Shown here: piece after piece, positions 24,499 through 36,100 of the stretch
Layout of the letters: each line of letters starts with the position of its first letter
How positions within the stretch are numbered: position 1 is the first letter of the stretch
NCBI GenBank assembly: GCA_015956445.1
Contig: WIUZ02000012.1
Location: 1,302,001 to 1,366,000, forward strand
DNA from: Thelephora terrestris
Lineage: Eukaryota > Basidiomycota > Agaricomycetes > Thelephorales > Thelephoraceae
DNA length: 64,000 nt
Direction: 5' to 3'
Made by a program: the position numbers and the translations under genes
The notes under the pieces: model-generated
Told to the model about the DNA's origin: nothing
The model's database searches: none
What the model saw: the letters and a program-made list of their open reading frames with translations, nothing else

Positions 24499-25122
24499 TT
24501 ACTTTCTGTGGGGCGCTAGAGGATTAGCGGACGGGTGAGAGGTGTCGGGTCGGGGTCTGGACGGAGTTCCTGGTGTGGAGACGAGAAGGGGAGGGATATC
24601 AAGCGAGAGCGGTGACTCTGTTTGATAGGGGTGGATAGGCGAGTGATAGTCTCGGCAGAACTGACTTAGTTGCTGTACGAAGGGTTCGAAGTCTTGGTCA
24701 CTAAGATGTTTGAAGTTGACGAGGTATTCTATAACCGAATAAGGCAATTCAGTTGGTATTTCCCACCACAGAACAATAATAGCAGGGGAGTGAGTGTGAA
24801 CGTTAGTAGTGAGGTGAATACGAGGGCTAGGGAAGTAGAAGGCTGGGCTGATACTGAAGTATACAGTCGCTAGGACGCTTTCAGTAGTGTCCGAGTTCCA
24901 AAGGAACTGATGATCAGCTCCTAAGAGGAAGGGAGGGGTGGTAGTTCCGGAGTCGAGAGCTGTGAAGGGGCGATAATAAGGGAAATGGGTAAGTAAACCG
25001 GCTGTTCGGTTTACTTGAAGACTTCTAATGAGTTTATACTCCCAGATAGATCTTCTAGCGTCGGGTACGACCGGACGTTGGATGGGACTGGTAGAAGGGA
25101 ACGGGTTAGGGGCGCTGAACAT
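24499..25122 (-). CDS. orphan protein, left member of a divergent pair
   Basis: I do not recognise this protein. One 207-residue open frame starts at 25122. It has an N-terminal Ser/Pro segment, a middle part rich in Tyr/Phe/Trp and His (for example PAFYFPSPRIHL, VLWWEIPTELPYSVIEYL), a helix FEPFVQQLSQFCRDY, and a Pro/Ser-rich tail. A possible donor (AAA|GTAAG) just before the stop at 24499 suggests more exons to the left. A TATA-like sequence (GGTATATAAGG on this strand, near 25271-25280) lies about 150 bp upstream. The gene sits in an accessory region and may be repeat-borne. Confidence 0.45.
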   Translation of the reverse strand: MFSAPNPFPSTSPIQRPVVPDARRSIWEYKLIRSLQVNRTAGLLTHFPYYRPFTALDSGTTTPPFLLGADHQFLWNSDTTESVLATVYFSISPAFYFPSPRIHLTTNVHTHSPAIIVLWWEIPTELPYSVIEYLVNFKHLSDQDFEPFVQQLSQFCRDYHSPIHPYQTESPLSLDIPPLLVSTPGTPSRPRPDTSHPSANPLAPHRK

Positions 25123-25724
25123 ACACTAGCAGGAGAATTCCTGCTTTGAATGAGTCAGAAAGGAAGTAAGACGTGAGGAGAATTCCTCTGCTTACTTTGT
25201 TTATTGAAGTTGTGGTAGGGAGGTACAGAAGAGATTGAGAGTGGGGAAAAGAAAGGAGCGATCGCCCTTCCTTATATACCCAGTCCTCTACAGGAGTCAT
25301 TATTCTATGACAAACCAAACAGGGTCAACATGGTCTGTGCGTACTTTAGGGTAGGGCGAGTAAGTCAGAGAAATGGAACTTAGAGCGACAGATATTGAGT
25401 ACAAAATAGGGGAACAGTAGCGAATGAGTTATTTAATAGCTTGGTGGGGATTTCTCTCGTTTCATGGTAGCAGTAGAAGAGTGACAGGGATTTCTCTTGA
25501 TCGATGGGGATTTCTCTGGATTTGATGGGATCGCGATTGGGTTAAGGGTTCGTTTGTCCTGATTGGGATTACAATGGATAATGGCTCATTGTCTTCCCCT
25601 TTCGTCGTCCTATTGAGTCAGTCGTATATAATCCAGGGGGATTATTGGTCTTTTCTCCCATCGTCTCTTTTCCCCTCCCACAATTACCACTACCAACCTC
25701 TCTTCTAAAACACCTTTTACCACC
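25123..25724. promoter_or_regulatory. divergent promoter region with two opposed TATA boxes
   Basis: CTTATATACC at 25271-25280 reads as a TATA box for the minus-strand gene. GTATATAATCC at about 25624-25634 reads as one for the plus-strand gene. Between them lie three copies of a GGGATTTCTCT-type word (near 25447, 25487 and 25507), a local repeat that could be a binding site. Confidence 0.45.
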
Positions 25725-26468
25725 ATGTCTGCCTTCGTTGCCAACAACGCCGTGCTCAACGCTGCCGCCACCCCCTTCGACTTCTCTTCGTCCTATGAGA
25801 TGGCCGCTCCCTTCGACGTGGAGCAACACTTGTACGATACTCCCGCCAACATCGCTCACGACAATCAGGTAGCCGTGGATTTCCTGACCGCCCACGATGC
25901 CCCCACCGAGTTCTGGGAACAAGCCGGGTATGAAGATTCCAGGCCTTCTAGGCCTCATGTTGAAGCTGCTCACCCTGGAGCCGTGCTTCTGTTGGATGCT
26001 ATGGAGAGGGAGCGGGAGGATCGGATTGCGAAACTGGAGAAGCATGTGGACCTCATGTACGTCATCATGAATAGTTTGAATGATGACTTCTCTCACTTTG
26101 CTTTGGAACATTGGGGACCTTTTCAGGCGTCTCTCTTCCGATATTTCGGACACCAATGTCGAGGGGCTTATTGCACCGACCCCCCTTGCAAGTCCCCAGT
26201 CATCCCTTCGCCGCTGCCAGGATCGGGGAATTCCTCTCCCTCCATCCCCTCCCTGGAGTCCTGTCCCAGTTCGCCAGATGGTGGAGAGATCTCAGAAGAA
26301 GAAGAACCGCAAGAGTCCGATGACTCGTTCTGGTCAACGTTGTTGTCCCTCCGACAAGTCACGGCAGGTTCGGATGAAGTTGAAGGTGGAGGTAGCAAGT
26401 CTTCAGGACTGCTATGGGTTCGCATTAGTGAGCGGGGCGTTGACGGACGTGCAGAAGGAGATGCATGA
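25725..26468 (+). CDS. orphan coiled-coil/acidic protein, right member of a divergent pair
   Basis: I do not recognise this protein. A 247-residue frame starts in good context (ACCATGTCTGCC). It shows an Ala/Asn-rich start, a helix with coiled-coil character around residues 90-125 (MEREREDRIAKLEKHVDLM), a Cys-containing turn (HQCRGAYCTDPPCKSP), then Ser/Pro and a Glu-rich run (GEISEEEEPQESDDSFW). A second open frame overlapping 26080-26634 suggests an intron near the 3' end. The architecture (short start, coiled coil, disordered acidic tail) recalls the antisense genes at 31202-32465 and 55875-57479, without clear sequence identity. Confidence 0.45.
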   Translation: MSAFVANNAVLNAAATPFDFSSSYEMAAPFDVEQHLYDTPANIAHDNQVAVDFLTAHDAPTEFWEQAGYEDSRPSRPHVEAAHPGAVLLLDAMEREREDRIAKLEKHVDLMYVIMNSLNDDFSHFALEHWGPFQASLFRYFGHQCRGAYCTDPPCKSPVIPSPLPGSGNSSPSIPSLESCPSSPDGGEISEEEEPQESDDSFWSTLLSLRQVTAGSDEVEGGGSKSSGLLWVRISERGVDGRAEGDA

Positions 26469-26639
26469 TAGTTTGTTTCACGACGTGTTGGGGTGTAGGG
26501 ATTGTTGGCAAGACCTGGTAACTCGGGCGTATTCGTATTGTCCACAGAGCGTACACAGCCCTCACCATTTCGCTCATCGTTGTCCGTTTGCTCAGGAATG
26601 CCTTTGCGATGTGGACCCCTTTGTCCTTGTTTGAGTTTG

Positions 26640-28757
26640 TAATGATTATTAGTCCCTTTTGTACTTTTAACCCTACGAATGCGACCAATGTCTTGAATTA
26701 TTTGTGTGATCTTGAACAACATGTCACGTGTTCGTGACACTCACCCAGCACAATTCTTAACCTTAAACCAGAAAATGCTTTGCAAATTTGTGCAGGGAAA
26801 ACTTTATGGGGCTGCTCTACAAGCGTCTCAATTTCTTTTATGTTCAGACAAATGAAGCCTCTACCGACACAGAGAGGATAAAATGGTGGCTTACCAGAGA
26901 TTCATTTCTCTCTGCGCTCTCTTTCCTTACGCCTTCTGAGTCACTTATTCTAAATGATCATGTCACATCACTGTCGTTACTCAATACACCTTATTTTGGA
27001 CCTTATCCTGAACTTTTCTTTCGGTTTTGTGGTCTCTGACTCACAACTTATATAAGTTAGGACATAGCTTGCAGAAGTTGTCACTTTTCTCTTATTTTGC
27101 GCTTTTCCTGAAATAAGTCCAATTAAAGTGTCAGAAAAGTAAAATGCAATGTTGCTGATGTCTGGTGGACCCACACAGTTTCATCAGCAGTTTGCGCTGC
27201 ACGAGATCTGGTCAGACATTCCCACGAATAGCCGGATATGCGGTCATCTGACCGTCCGGAGCTCGACTGGTTATGTCTGTTCAGACGGGGGCTGATTTGT
27301 AACCTCAGCACAAGATCTGCTCCCCCTGTACAACCATCTGGCAAGATCTTGTACACCTTTGCAGGCGTCAGGCCAGATCTCCCACCCTAGCCGACGAAAT
27401 GTGATTAGATTAATATTATCCTGGCGAAATTCCATAAATCATTTCCATATTCATTATTTGCAATCCGAATCATTTCCAAACGACTTTAATTTATTTCCAC
27501 TCCGTTCAGGGAACCCTGTCAAAAAATATTATATTTATATACAAGGCTGGTGGGATGCAGGCAAGGTGAGACGGGCGTGAAAGTTATGTAGGAAGGGGAG
27601 CTAGATCAGCAGTGGGAGGGAGAAGCATTGGGAACCGGCCATCATGCATCATGGCTTGAGAGGTGGGTGCCGTGGCAATAAGGAGAGGAGGGGTGTCATT
27701 GTTGCCGTCGTCATTTGGTGAAGGGAGACGCTTTGGGGAAACCTGACAAATCATTAGCATCATCATTGTGAATACGACGTCGAGGAAAAACGGACAGGAT
27801 TGTCGAGCCCTCCAGTTGCTGTGTGATTGTGCCTGTAACAGAGGGCCGCAAATGTCCTCTTGATAGGTGAGTGGATTTTGAGCCTAAAAAGCATCGAGCA
27901 TCCGTCACGTCAGTGCCTGTTCGAGCTACTGAATGCGTATGATCAGCCAACCAGACTCACAAGCTACGGGCTCGGGATCAAGGGGCATCAACGTACCGGG
28001 AATTATGCCAAATGGCAACGCACTCGTGAGGCACGGTAAAGCTTCAGGTGGAGCAGCAAATACGCGGGTCGGGAGTGAGTGGAAAAATGTGGTAAGAGGG
28101 GAGAGCAACAAACGCACAATTTAAGATTGTCAGAGAATGGGCTGAGAGAGTCAGGCTGGTTGTCCGGAGAAGGGACCATCGAGGAGGACGAGAGGGAAGC
28201 ACCGCAGGAGAATGTTGCGGGTCACTGGCGGCCACTGCAGAGGTATTCCCGCCCAAATATATAGCTGCTGGTTTGTGGATTTTCGCACGGGACAGAGGAG
28301 GTGAGGGACTCCAAAACCAAGAACTTGGATGTGGTCTCGGCCCCCGCTGACGAAAAAAAACATATATCAGTGATCCGCTTCAACAAAACAAAGGTTAGAA
28401 CTTGTTCTCGATCGTTCCGTGAGGAGCGAGCCATCAGGGGGACTTGGAGCGGTTGGCGATATTCTCACCCTCATCGGAACTCCCGTGGTTACCCCTAGTG
28501 CGGCCATCCCGAGCACTAAAATAAAGCCAAATTTGCCAATTAGTGAGGGCATGGGTCCAGAGATAGTAAATGGAAATTCAGACCGGGACAGACCCATCCA
28601 GAAATCTGACGCCAATTTTTTTCGGGCGATTGGCAAACCTCCTCTTATTTTTGGGGGTTGTGGCTGCGGCAGAAGTTTCAAGGTTATTGAAGAAAAATAG
28701 CTATTTTACACGTCACAAACACAGGGAGTTTCTTTGGAGGTTGTCACAGCAGAAGGA
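26640..28757. other. gene-poor region, left edge of the transposon block
   Basis: This region is A/T-richer than its surroundings, with short open frames on both strands but none supported. It includes the GATCTGG-motif cluster at 27154-27390. Between 27580 and 28700 several minus-strand frames with GT/AG-like ends could be exons of an additional small gene, but I could not chain them. Confidence 0.4.
27154..27390. repeat. left subterminal motif cluster
   Basis: GCTGATG at 27154-27160 and CATCAGC at 27182-27188 form an inverted pair. GATCTGG-type words follow: GATCTGG 27205, AGATCTGC near 27310, CATCTGGCAAGATC near 27333, and CCAGATCT near 27373. A matching cluster in opposite order lies at 38984-39180. 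Confidence 0.5.
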
Positions 28758-30269
28758 TTAACTACCTCCCGCAATCATCCTTTCTCGTCGCTCGTTATCC
28801 AGGCGTTCCCGCATAGACGGGCCTTCTGTGTCCCGCGCCCCTTCCGACAAACCTTTGTCAAGCTCAGTAGAGGCCTCAAATACCTTCCTAGTGGTTTGTC
28901 AGCAAATGACGGGAGGCAATGTGTCAGAATGCGACAGCCCGTGACTTACTCATTCCACCACTTAAGGGTGTCCACACACCAGGGGTCGTCTGGGTGAGCG
29001 AATTGTTCACGGAGGAGAATGTAGAGGCGTGGAAGTTTGACACCCTTCCATTCTTCTCCCCACTCTCTACGACAGCAAAGTGCTATGTATGTCTGAAAAA
29101 GGTCAGTCTCAACATGAGATATGAGCAGGCCGCCGAGTCTGCACGAACGTGAATTGCAGCGTAGCATATTGTTGATGGGATGACCTTTGTCATTCCATGG
29201 ATTCGGGCATTCCCCCGTTTTGAAGACGCCTTTGCGCCAGTAGCGCCGGAAGGGGATATGAAGATAGAAGTATACACCTAGGAGCCACCACCGATCAGTA
29301 CGAATCCCTCGCGTAAAGACAGTGGGACCTACTGCCAACAGAACCGGACCACGAAGGAGACCCTTCGCAAAAGAGCCGTCCAGAGTGTCTTCATCGTACA
29401 GGAAAGACGGGAACTTTGGATCCCCAATGTTGTCAGTCAGTGGGAGTTCCCCCTGCATCAACTTTTCGCGAGTGCTAAAGAACGTCTTACTCTGCGTGAA
29501 ATGCTAGTGATAATGTGTCTGCTTACTCCTCTGGGTTCGCTTTAAACTGGGCGATGTATTCAACGGGGCAAAGCAACCTGGATGTGGCGGGATTAGCCCA
29601 ACCACGCCAAGCCTTTGAAGAGTTGGGGTTGTCGACGTGGATGGACTTGTGTACGTTGATTGCCGTATCACCGTCGTCGCCAGGCGGGAAGTACTTTTTG
29701 GGGATGAGCAAAATGATGCCATACTTGATGTTCTTTGTGTCCGATTGTTTGCCCTGGTCTGCAATTGATTGGGCCTAAACCCTTAGTCAGCAGTGTCATC
29801 TCTGGAAGGGAATCTCTCGTGACGAACACGGTGAGTGATCTTGCGGATGACCCTTGACGCTTCATTAGACTCAAGGCGGTTTTTGAGAAATGGGAGGCTG
29901 CCAGTTATCTGCGTGAAGTCTTCGGCATAGATTTTGAGCTGAATTGTCGACCTGTGAGACGGCAGCAGTGAGTTGAGTCCGACTTGCTCGAACGAGCCAC
30001 AGACATGTCTTTAGTTAGGTCCCGGATATTCCTATCCTCATGACTCTGGGCGGCTTCAGAAGTTGTGGGAGAGCCAGCAGCTCCGATGGCCATTATAACA
30101 TAGAAGTCGACGAACGGGTTGACGACACGACGTAGCCACCTTCCTTTGTCTCTTATTTCGGCACGGTTCTGGGGGGTGAGGCTAAGTCAAAGATGCGTCA
30201 GTAGGTGTTGAGGATTGACATGCATCTCGCTCGAGCGTACCCCAGGTCGCTGTCCTCGGGTGCAACCAT
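28758..30269 (-). CDS. DUF6698-type protein (multicopy agaricomycete family)
   Basis: Recognisable stretches in order: start region MVAPEDSDLG (30269), GRWLRRVVNPFVDFYVIM, NSSKAWRGWANPATSRLLCP followed by VEYIAQFKANPEE, PKFPSFLYDEDTLDGSFAKG and LLRGPVLLAVGPTVFT, then DPWCVDTLKWWNEKVF, ending MIAGGS. The final exon joins 28949 to 28887 across a 61-nt intron and stops at 28758. The order 'hNHP/LLCP... FLYD... GLLRGPLL... LxWWNE' is that of the DUF6698 family, abundant in mushroom genomes and probably spread by mobile elements; its function is unknown. Internal exon borders (about 29000-29500) were not all resolved. The start could lie further upstream, near 30428. Confidence 0.6.
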
Positions 30270-31201
30270 GGTTTGGGAGAAAAGGGCGTTGGGAGATCGC
30301 GCCCCTAACTTGACCTTAGAACGAAGGGTTTTGAGTCAGCCGAGCGGGCTCCTATGTCAAATATGAGATCGATCTATGTGACCGTGTACTATACCTCCCA
30401 GTTGCAAACGAAAAATCTTCGACGCCATGTCTCACACTTGCTATGAGGGTGACTGTGCCTCCAGCCAAAAGCAACCAACATTCTCGACGCCTCGTGGACT
30501 CCGCACACACCATAACCGATGTCACTTGGATGTTGCAGAACAACAGACGTCTCTGGGGATCGCGAGGGAACTAAAACGCAAGCGTGATGCGGAGGAGGAG
30601 GCGCGCAAGAGGCAGTGCCTTGAACTTGAGGCTCAGCTGGAATTAGAAGCCGCTAATCGTGAGCATGAGCCGCGACTGGTATGCACTGATAACACACCTC
30701 TGAAAAGGAATGGACTAACGTTACATTCTCTAGGTCCTGTGATGATTTCGCCGTTTACCCCCTTTCATTTCCAATATTTAACGCCTCATCACCACTAAGT
30801 TATTTGGTGCCCTGCCCTAAACACGGCGGTAAACTGTTTATTATGCAGTATGCCCTATGCTTAACGACTCAAAGTCCAATACGTGGAACGTGCTACTAGT
30901 CAAGATACCCCAGAAGACCCGAGGTATAATACGTGAACATGTACCGGCGGACCTTCATATGAAGATCCCCCCTACCTGGCCCTCCGTTGCCCCTGGACGA
31001 CTAGTAGATATTCAGGCTACCGACAACAAGGGATGTATTAATAAGCGTCGCGCGCTGACCCCTCGCAGAAGTCAACCGGCTTATTAATCTGACCCTTGGA
31101 TTGGACTTATGAAAACCATTATGTTTTACGACTCATGGATCACGCGCAATAGACAAAATAGAAAGAAGATTCATTGGAAGCCAACAGTACAAAAGAGTTA
31201 T

Positions 31202-32465
31202 CTAATCAATATCTCTTCGGATCCTTTGTACTACTTCCAATGCCGATCTCACCAACTCCTCATTCAACCAGTTCTGCTCCCGGATCTCGTTCGGGTCTAC
31301 GTCCGACAGGTCGTCGTAATCTGGAAGCTCTGTGTCAGAGTTCGGTTCGCTATCAGGAACGAACTCGGCATACGGATCGTACTCCAGAGCAGGCCATTGA
31401 CGGCGACTACCCCAAGGAGTAGATACGAATCCAGGACGAGGAGTGTCCCTACGAACAACTCCCAAGTTCTGGTAGAACTCGTCGCTCCCGATCTCGATAA
31501 CCTCATCATCAACAGGAACCAACCTGTTCTCGTGACGAACCAACAAACGAACAGGTGGCGACTCAGCCCGGTTAGGGATGATCGGCGACCCGGCCCGATG
31601 CAGAACCTCCTCTCCCTCCTCTTCTTCGACTCGGACCTCCGGCTCGCTGCACCTCCTTTGGAGATCCCGGACTTCTCCGGTCAACTCGGAGACACGACGA
31701 GTAAGGCGAACCTAAAGGAATAGGGTTAGAAGATATCAAAAACCTTCAACCCCTACCCCTTACCTTATCATCCTCCAACTCTCCAGTTTTAGTAACCAGA
31801 GCCCGGACCAAGTCCTTGAGAGTAGTCACCTCTCCCTAAAAGGAAATGTTAGGTTAGAGATGTCAAATATCTCCCGACCCCACATTTACCTTTAACAAAT
31901 CAATGTCGGCCCCCTGCCGAACAACGCTATCTTCCTGTCCGTGAATAACCCCCTGCATATCCTCCTTCCAGTTCTCCAAGGCTTCTATCTCCTCGCGACG
32001 ACCATCAATGCGCTCGTTGACATGAGCCACTTCGTCCATCAACATGGACCCAACGTTCCCCGTATGAAGAACGCTGGCCTCCAACACGGAGTTGAAGGTC
32101 TCGTTGGCCTCGGTCACGAACTCAACACCCCTATTGAGGAGTTCGTTCGCATATGGGTTGGTCTCGATGCGCGCCAACTTACGCCGAGACACCCGTCGAG
32201 CAGCTTGGAGGAAGTCCCTGAAACCTAAAAGGAGTTAGCTTGGTTTCCTAGATCGGAATTCGCAAGCAGGGCCCCTACCTAAATCAGAGAATCCCTCATT
32301 GGGATCGGCGGTGGCGGTCCTATCCATAACAGCCCCCAAAGTAGGATAAGGGCGGGACGGATCACGGCGGGCATGGGAGAAGCGGTCGATGTTGTAATTG
32401 TTCTCCTGGACAGGAGAATAAGAGGAAGAGCGACGGGTGGGATTGCGAGTAGAAGCACGAGGCAT
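31202..32465 (-). CDS. orphan coiled-coil protein nested antisense in the transposase intron
   Basis: Four exons close exactly: 32279-32465, 31890-32224, 31764-31835 and 31202-31711 (367 residues). The N-terminus is basic and Ser/Arg-rich (MPRASTRNPTRRSSSYSP). The middle is helical (FRDFLQAARRVSRRKLARIE; HVNERIDGRREEIEALENW), followed by two short coiled-coil exons (LKDLVRALVTKTGELEDDK; VRLTRRVSELTGEVRDLQRR). The C-terminal half is acidic and disordered and ends EVVQRIRRDID. A TATA box (GGTATATAACC on this strand) lies near 32520, about 60 bp upstream of the start. Function unknown. The plan (short basic start, helical domain, coiled coil, long acidic tail, antisense to a promoter-like region) matches the duplicated genes at 55875-57479 and 61071-62674. 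Confidence 0.7.
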
Positions 32466-33158
32466 GTTGGCTGTGTAACGAAGGTGGGTTTGTTGGAAGA
32501 CCAGTCATCCAACCCCCTTTGGTTATATACCAAAAGCCACGCCCCTTCCACGACTCAGGAGTTGAGTCATCATTTCTATTGTTTACTGCGCATGACCCAC
32601 ATGACATCATATGCCCCTATTTCTTAGTCATATGCTCCCCTTTTGCCATTGGCTGTTAGTCAGCCATACCCACATTCTTTCCGAACATTCCCAGGCTACG
32701 TCATGCTTTGTAATTGCTCTGTAATGCTCTCAAATTGCTATTGGCCGCCACACTTTCGTTTATCAGCTGATAATTTGTAGCATTAGTCACCACGTAACGC
32801 ACAGACCATGCAGTGCTGCGCACGGACCATGTTTGTCTGTGTTTGTATCTTTAGGGTAGTTACATGTAACGGTCACATCACAAATCTAAGTAGTATATAT
32901 ACTCAGAGTAGTTTAGCCTGTACTCCTTAGATTTGTTATCATCAGACTCTCCGTGACCTCTATTGCTGTGTGCTTAGAGCAAGAGTGCCTGAAGACCCTT
33001 GTCTCCTTCTTTCTCCTCTTCTCCAATCTAGTCTGTGAAGAGACTTCCGATATCCCTGGGTTTGCAACAGGGTTATAACTGTGTGTTTGATCCCTGCGTG
33101 TGTAAGGTTTGGATAGCAAGAGTGTTATTGAACTGTAGAGGTCGCGTCGGCCTGACAG
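32466..33158 (+). promoter_or_regulatory. divergent promoter / leader-like region inside the transposase intron
   Basis: This region runs from the TATA box of the antisense gene (near 32520) to the acceptor of transposase exon 2 (CCTGACAG, ends 33158). It holds a plus-strand TATATATA (near 32896-32903) followed by a leader-like stretch with no coding sense. The same arrangement recurs downstream of the duplicated antisense genes near 58380 and 63577, which suggests this intron carries an inserted repeat (possibly a solo long terminal repeat). Confidence 0.35.
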
Positions 33159-36100
33159 GTCCCACTGCTTGAACGATCTGTTGACACCGAGCTTCAACGT
33201 TCAACGAGGAGCAGACGGCTTCCTGTGCGTTTTCGGGACACATTGCCAACACCCCAAAACCGGCAATGTGAGAAGAGTCAGTGCGTCGAGAAGGAGAAAG
33301 ACGCTGAGCAGCCGCCAACCGAACAGATCGATTTGGAAGAGCCCCCTGCTCCTTCACTCGAAATCACCGAAGTCAACTCATTCGGGGTGTTCCGGGAGTA
33401 CCCCATTGTTCCCTCTCACAACCCACGAAGTCCAAACGCCTTTGCAGAAGTTTCGGCAATTCCACCCCTCCCTCAATCTGTTGGATCCGGCCTGATGGCC
33501 GTTTCTCCCTCAGAGCCAGCATACGACCCCATCTCTCACTCAAAAAACAAATCAACTGATCTTCTTCTCGCATGGATGACCACGGGTCTCGGAAGCACCC
33601 CCGCTGGTGTCAATAGCCTGGTCCACGACATCCTGAGGCACCCAAACTTTGATCTATCAGAGCTCGAAAACTTCAACGCCATCACCGCAACGAGGCGGTT
33701 CGACCGCGAACACTTCTCCAAGTCCAACGCAACTCTCAAGGCGGGCGATGGGTGGAAGGAAGGCTCGGTGAGGATAAGGGTGCCATGCACAAGAGTACAG
33801 CAGAAGGAGGACGAGGCACCTGAGTTTGTGGTCAACGGCATTCTCTACCGAGACATCGTTGAGGTCATTACGGCCGAACTCGAAGACGCGGACGCATTTG
33901 AAAACATTCACATTACCCCGTACAAGGAATCCTGGTATCCCCGCCCAGGCGAAAACCCTGTTCGCATTTACTCTGAGACCTACAACTCCGACGCCGTGCT
34001 CCAAGCCGATAAGAGGATGTGCGACAAGCTCAGCGCAGCACACGGGCCCTCAGATGGTGACCTGGAAGCCTTCATTGTCTCGGCACTCCTTTATTCCGAT
34101 TCAACCCACCTCGCTTCGTTTGGAAACGCATCCCTCTGGCCGGTTTACCTCTTCCTCGGAAACATATCAAAATACATCCGCTCAAAACCAACAGCGTTTG
34201 CCGCGCATCATGTCGCATACATCCCCACGGTATGCCATCTCAGTTGTCGTGCAGTTCTGCGAGTCGCTTCTGATCAAACGAACTTGACAGCTGCCCGATT
34301 CGATCAAGGAGTTCTATCGAGAACACTACGGAGTGGACCCCAACAGTGACATGCTCACTCACCTGGCACGGGAGCTGCTTCATGGAGTGTTGCGGTTGAT
34401 CCTGGGTGGGTCGTTTGCGGATGCTTGCAAAAACCTCCAGCGTATCAAATGTGGGGATAATATTTTACGACGTTGGCTTTTGGAGTTACTCCTCCACTCT
34501 GCAGATTATAAGGAGAAGTATGTCACTTTTTTCCGCTGAAATTCATTAGCTTGACGCCCACACAGAGCAGGTTTAGCAACGATCAAGAGCATGGGAACAT
34601 TCATATGTCCCCGGTGCCTGACCCGACTCGATGAGGTTTCTGACATCGGCAAGATCTGTGACTGCAAAAGACGACATCAGTCCAGGGACTACACGCAATC
34701 TGTGGCACGTGTTGAGACTGCACAACGGATCATCTTCGACCACGGTATGAGCGTCGGTGGAAAACTGGAGATACTGAAGCATGGGTCGTTGGTTCCAATA
34801 AGGGTAATTTGATTAAATTTCTCCTGGCCATCTGCACGGTCCAGCTCACACATTGCAGAATGCATATTATACAGAACTCGGTGCAAACCCAGCTGATCTC
34901 ATGTCCGTTGATCTTCTCCATGATTGGGAACTCGGCGTTGGGAAAAGTGTCTGTGCGCATAACATCCGAATCCTCCATGCGATCGGTAGGAGCGCAGTTA
35001 ACCTGTTCGACACACGGTAGGTCCCGGGTCTGCACGCAACACTTGAATTACTAATTTTATGTGATGAAGATTTCGCCAAGTCCCTACCTTTGGCCGTGAT
35101 ACCATTCGAAAGTTCGGCGGAAATGTTTCCGCCATGAAGAAACTCGCAGGTCGTGACTTTGAGGATATCCTCCAGGTTAGTGCGCTCTGACTTCTTGCCA
35201 AATAAGCCTGCTAAAATATCAACATTAGTGTTGGATTCCTGTTCTAGAGGGGATTCTAAAAGGAGAAGACAATAAGATCCTTCTTGACCTCGCCTTTGAC
35301 ATGGCAACATGGCACGCTTACGCCAAACTTCGCATGCACACGTCGCATACAATCGAATCCCTAAGGTCACAGACAAAAGAGCTCGGTCGCCTACTTCGCC
35401 GTTATGCCAGCAAGGTGTGCCCCAATTACAAGACGAAGCAGCTGCCTGGGGAGGCCGCCGCTACCTACTGTCGCCAGGCCGCAAAAAAAGGCAAGACGGC
35501 TTCTTCGTCCAAGGAACCTGCTGGGACAAAAGCAGATACCAGTGCAGGCCCAAGTCTCAAACAGTTCAACCTCAAAACATACAAGATTCATGCACTCGGT
35601 GACTATGCTGACCACATCGAATGGTTCGGTCCAACGGACTGCTTCTCGACACAACAGGTCTGTTCTGCCCTCCTTACCTTCAACCACCCTGACCACTGTT
35701 TTTGATCAAACAGGGTGAGCTCGAGCATTGTAGGGTCAAGAGGTTCTACAAACGAACCAACAAGGTTCAGTTCGAGCGACAGATCGCAAAACACGAGAGG
35801 ATGGAGCGTTACTATCGGAAGTATATCAACACCCTGAGGGGCAAGTCGGGAATTCGGACAACGTCACAACGCTGCCGCGCGTCTTCGTACGCCACTGAAA
35901 ATGTCTCACCGCAGCAGCATTACTCGGTTGCAAAGAGGGATAGAGATCACGTTGATCTCTACACTTTCTCTGGAAAGTGCCCAGGGGACCCCGCTTTGAA
36001 GGTGAGAAATGTCACCCGCCTTATCTCCCGACATTCATGTTGCTTCAGGACCTCGTCGTCAAGCTTAAAGACCATCTTCTCGCCCGTGTTCTCAACAAGC

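Noticed and set aside
30426-30429. Overlapping opposite start codons in CATG (transposase at 30427 plus, and a minus-strand ATG at 30428)
   Set aside because: The minus-strand ATG would need an extra exon for the DUF6698-type gene whose join I could not put in frame; the start at 30269 is simpler. Shared ATGs would leave no room for either 5' UTR.
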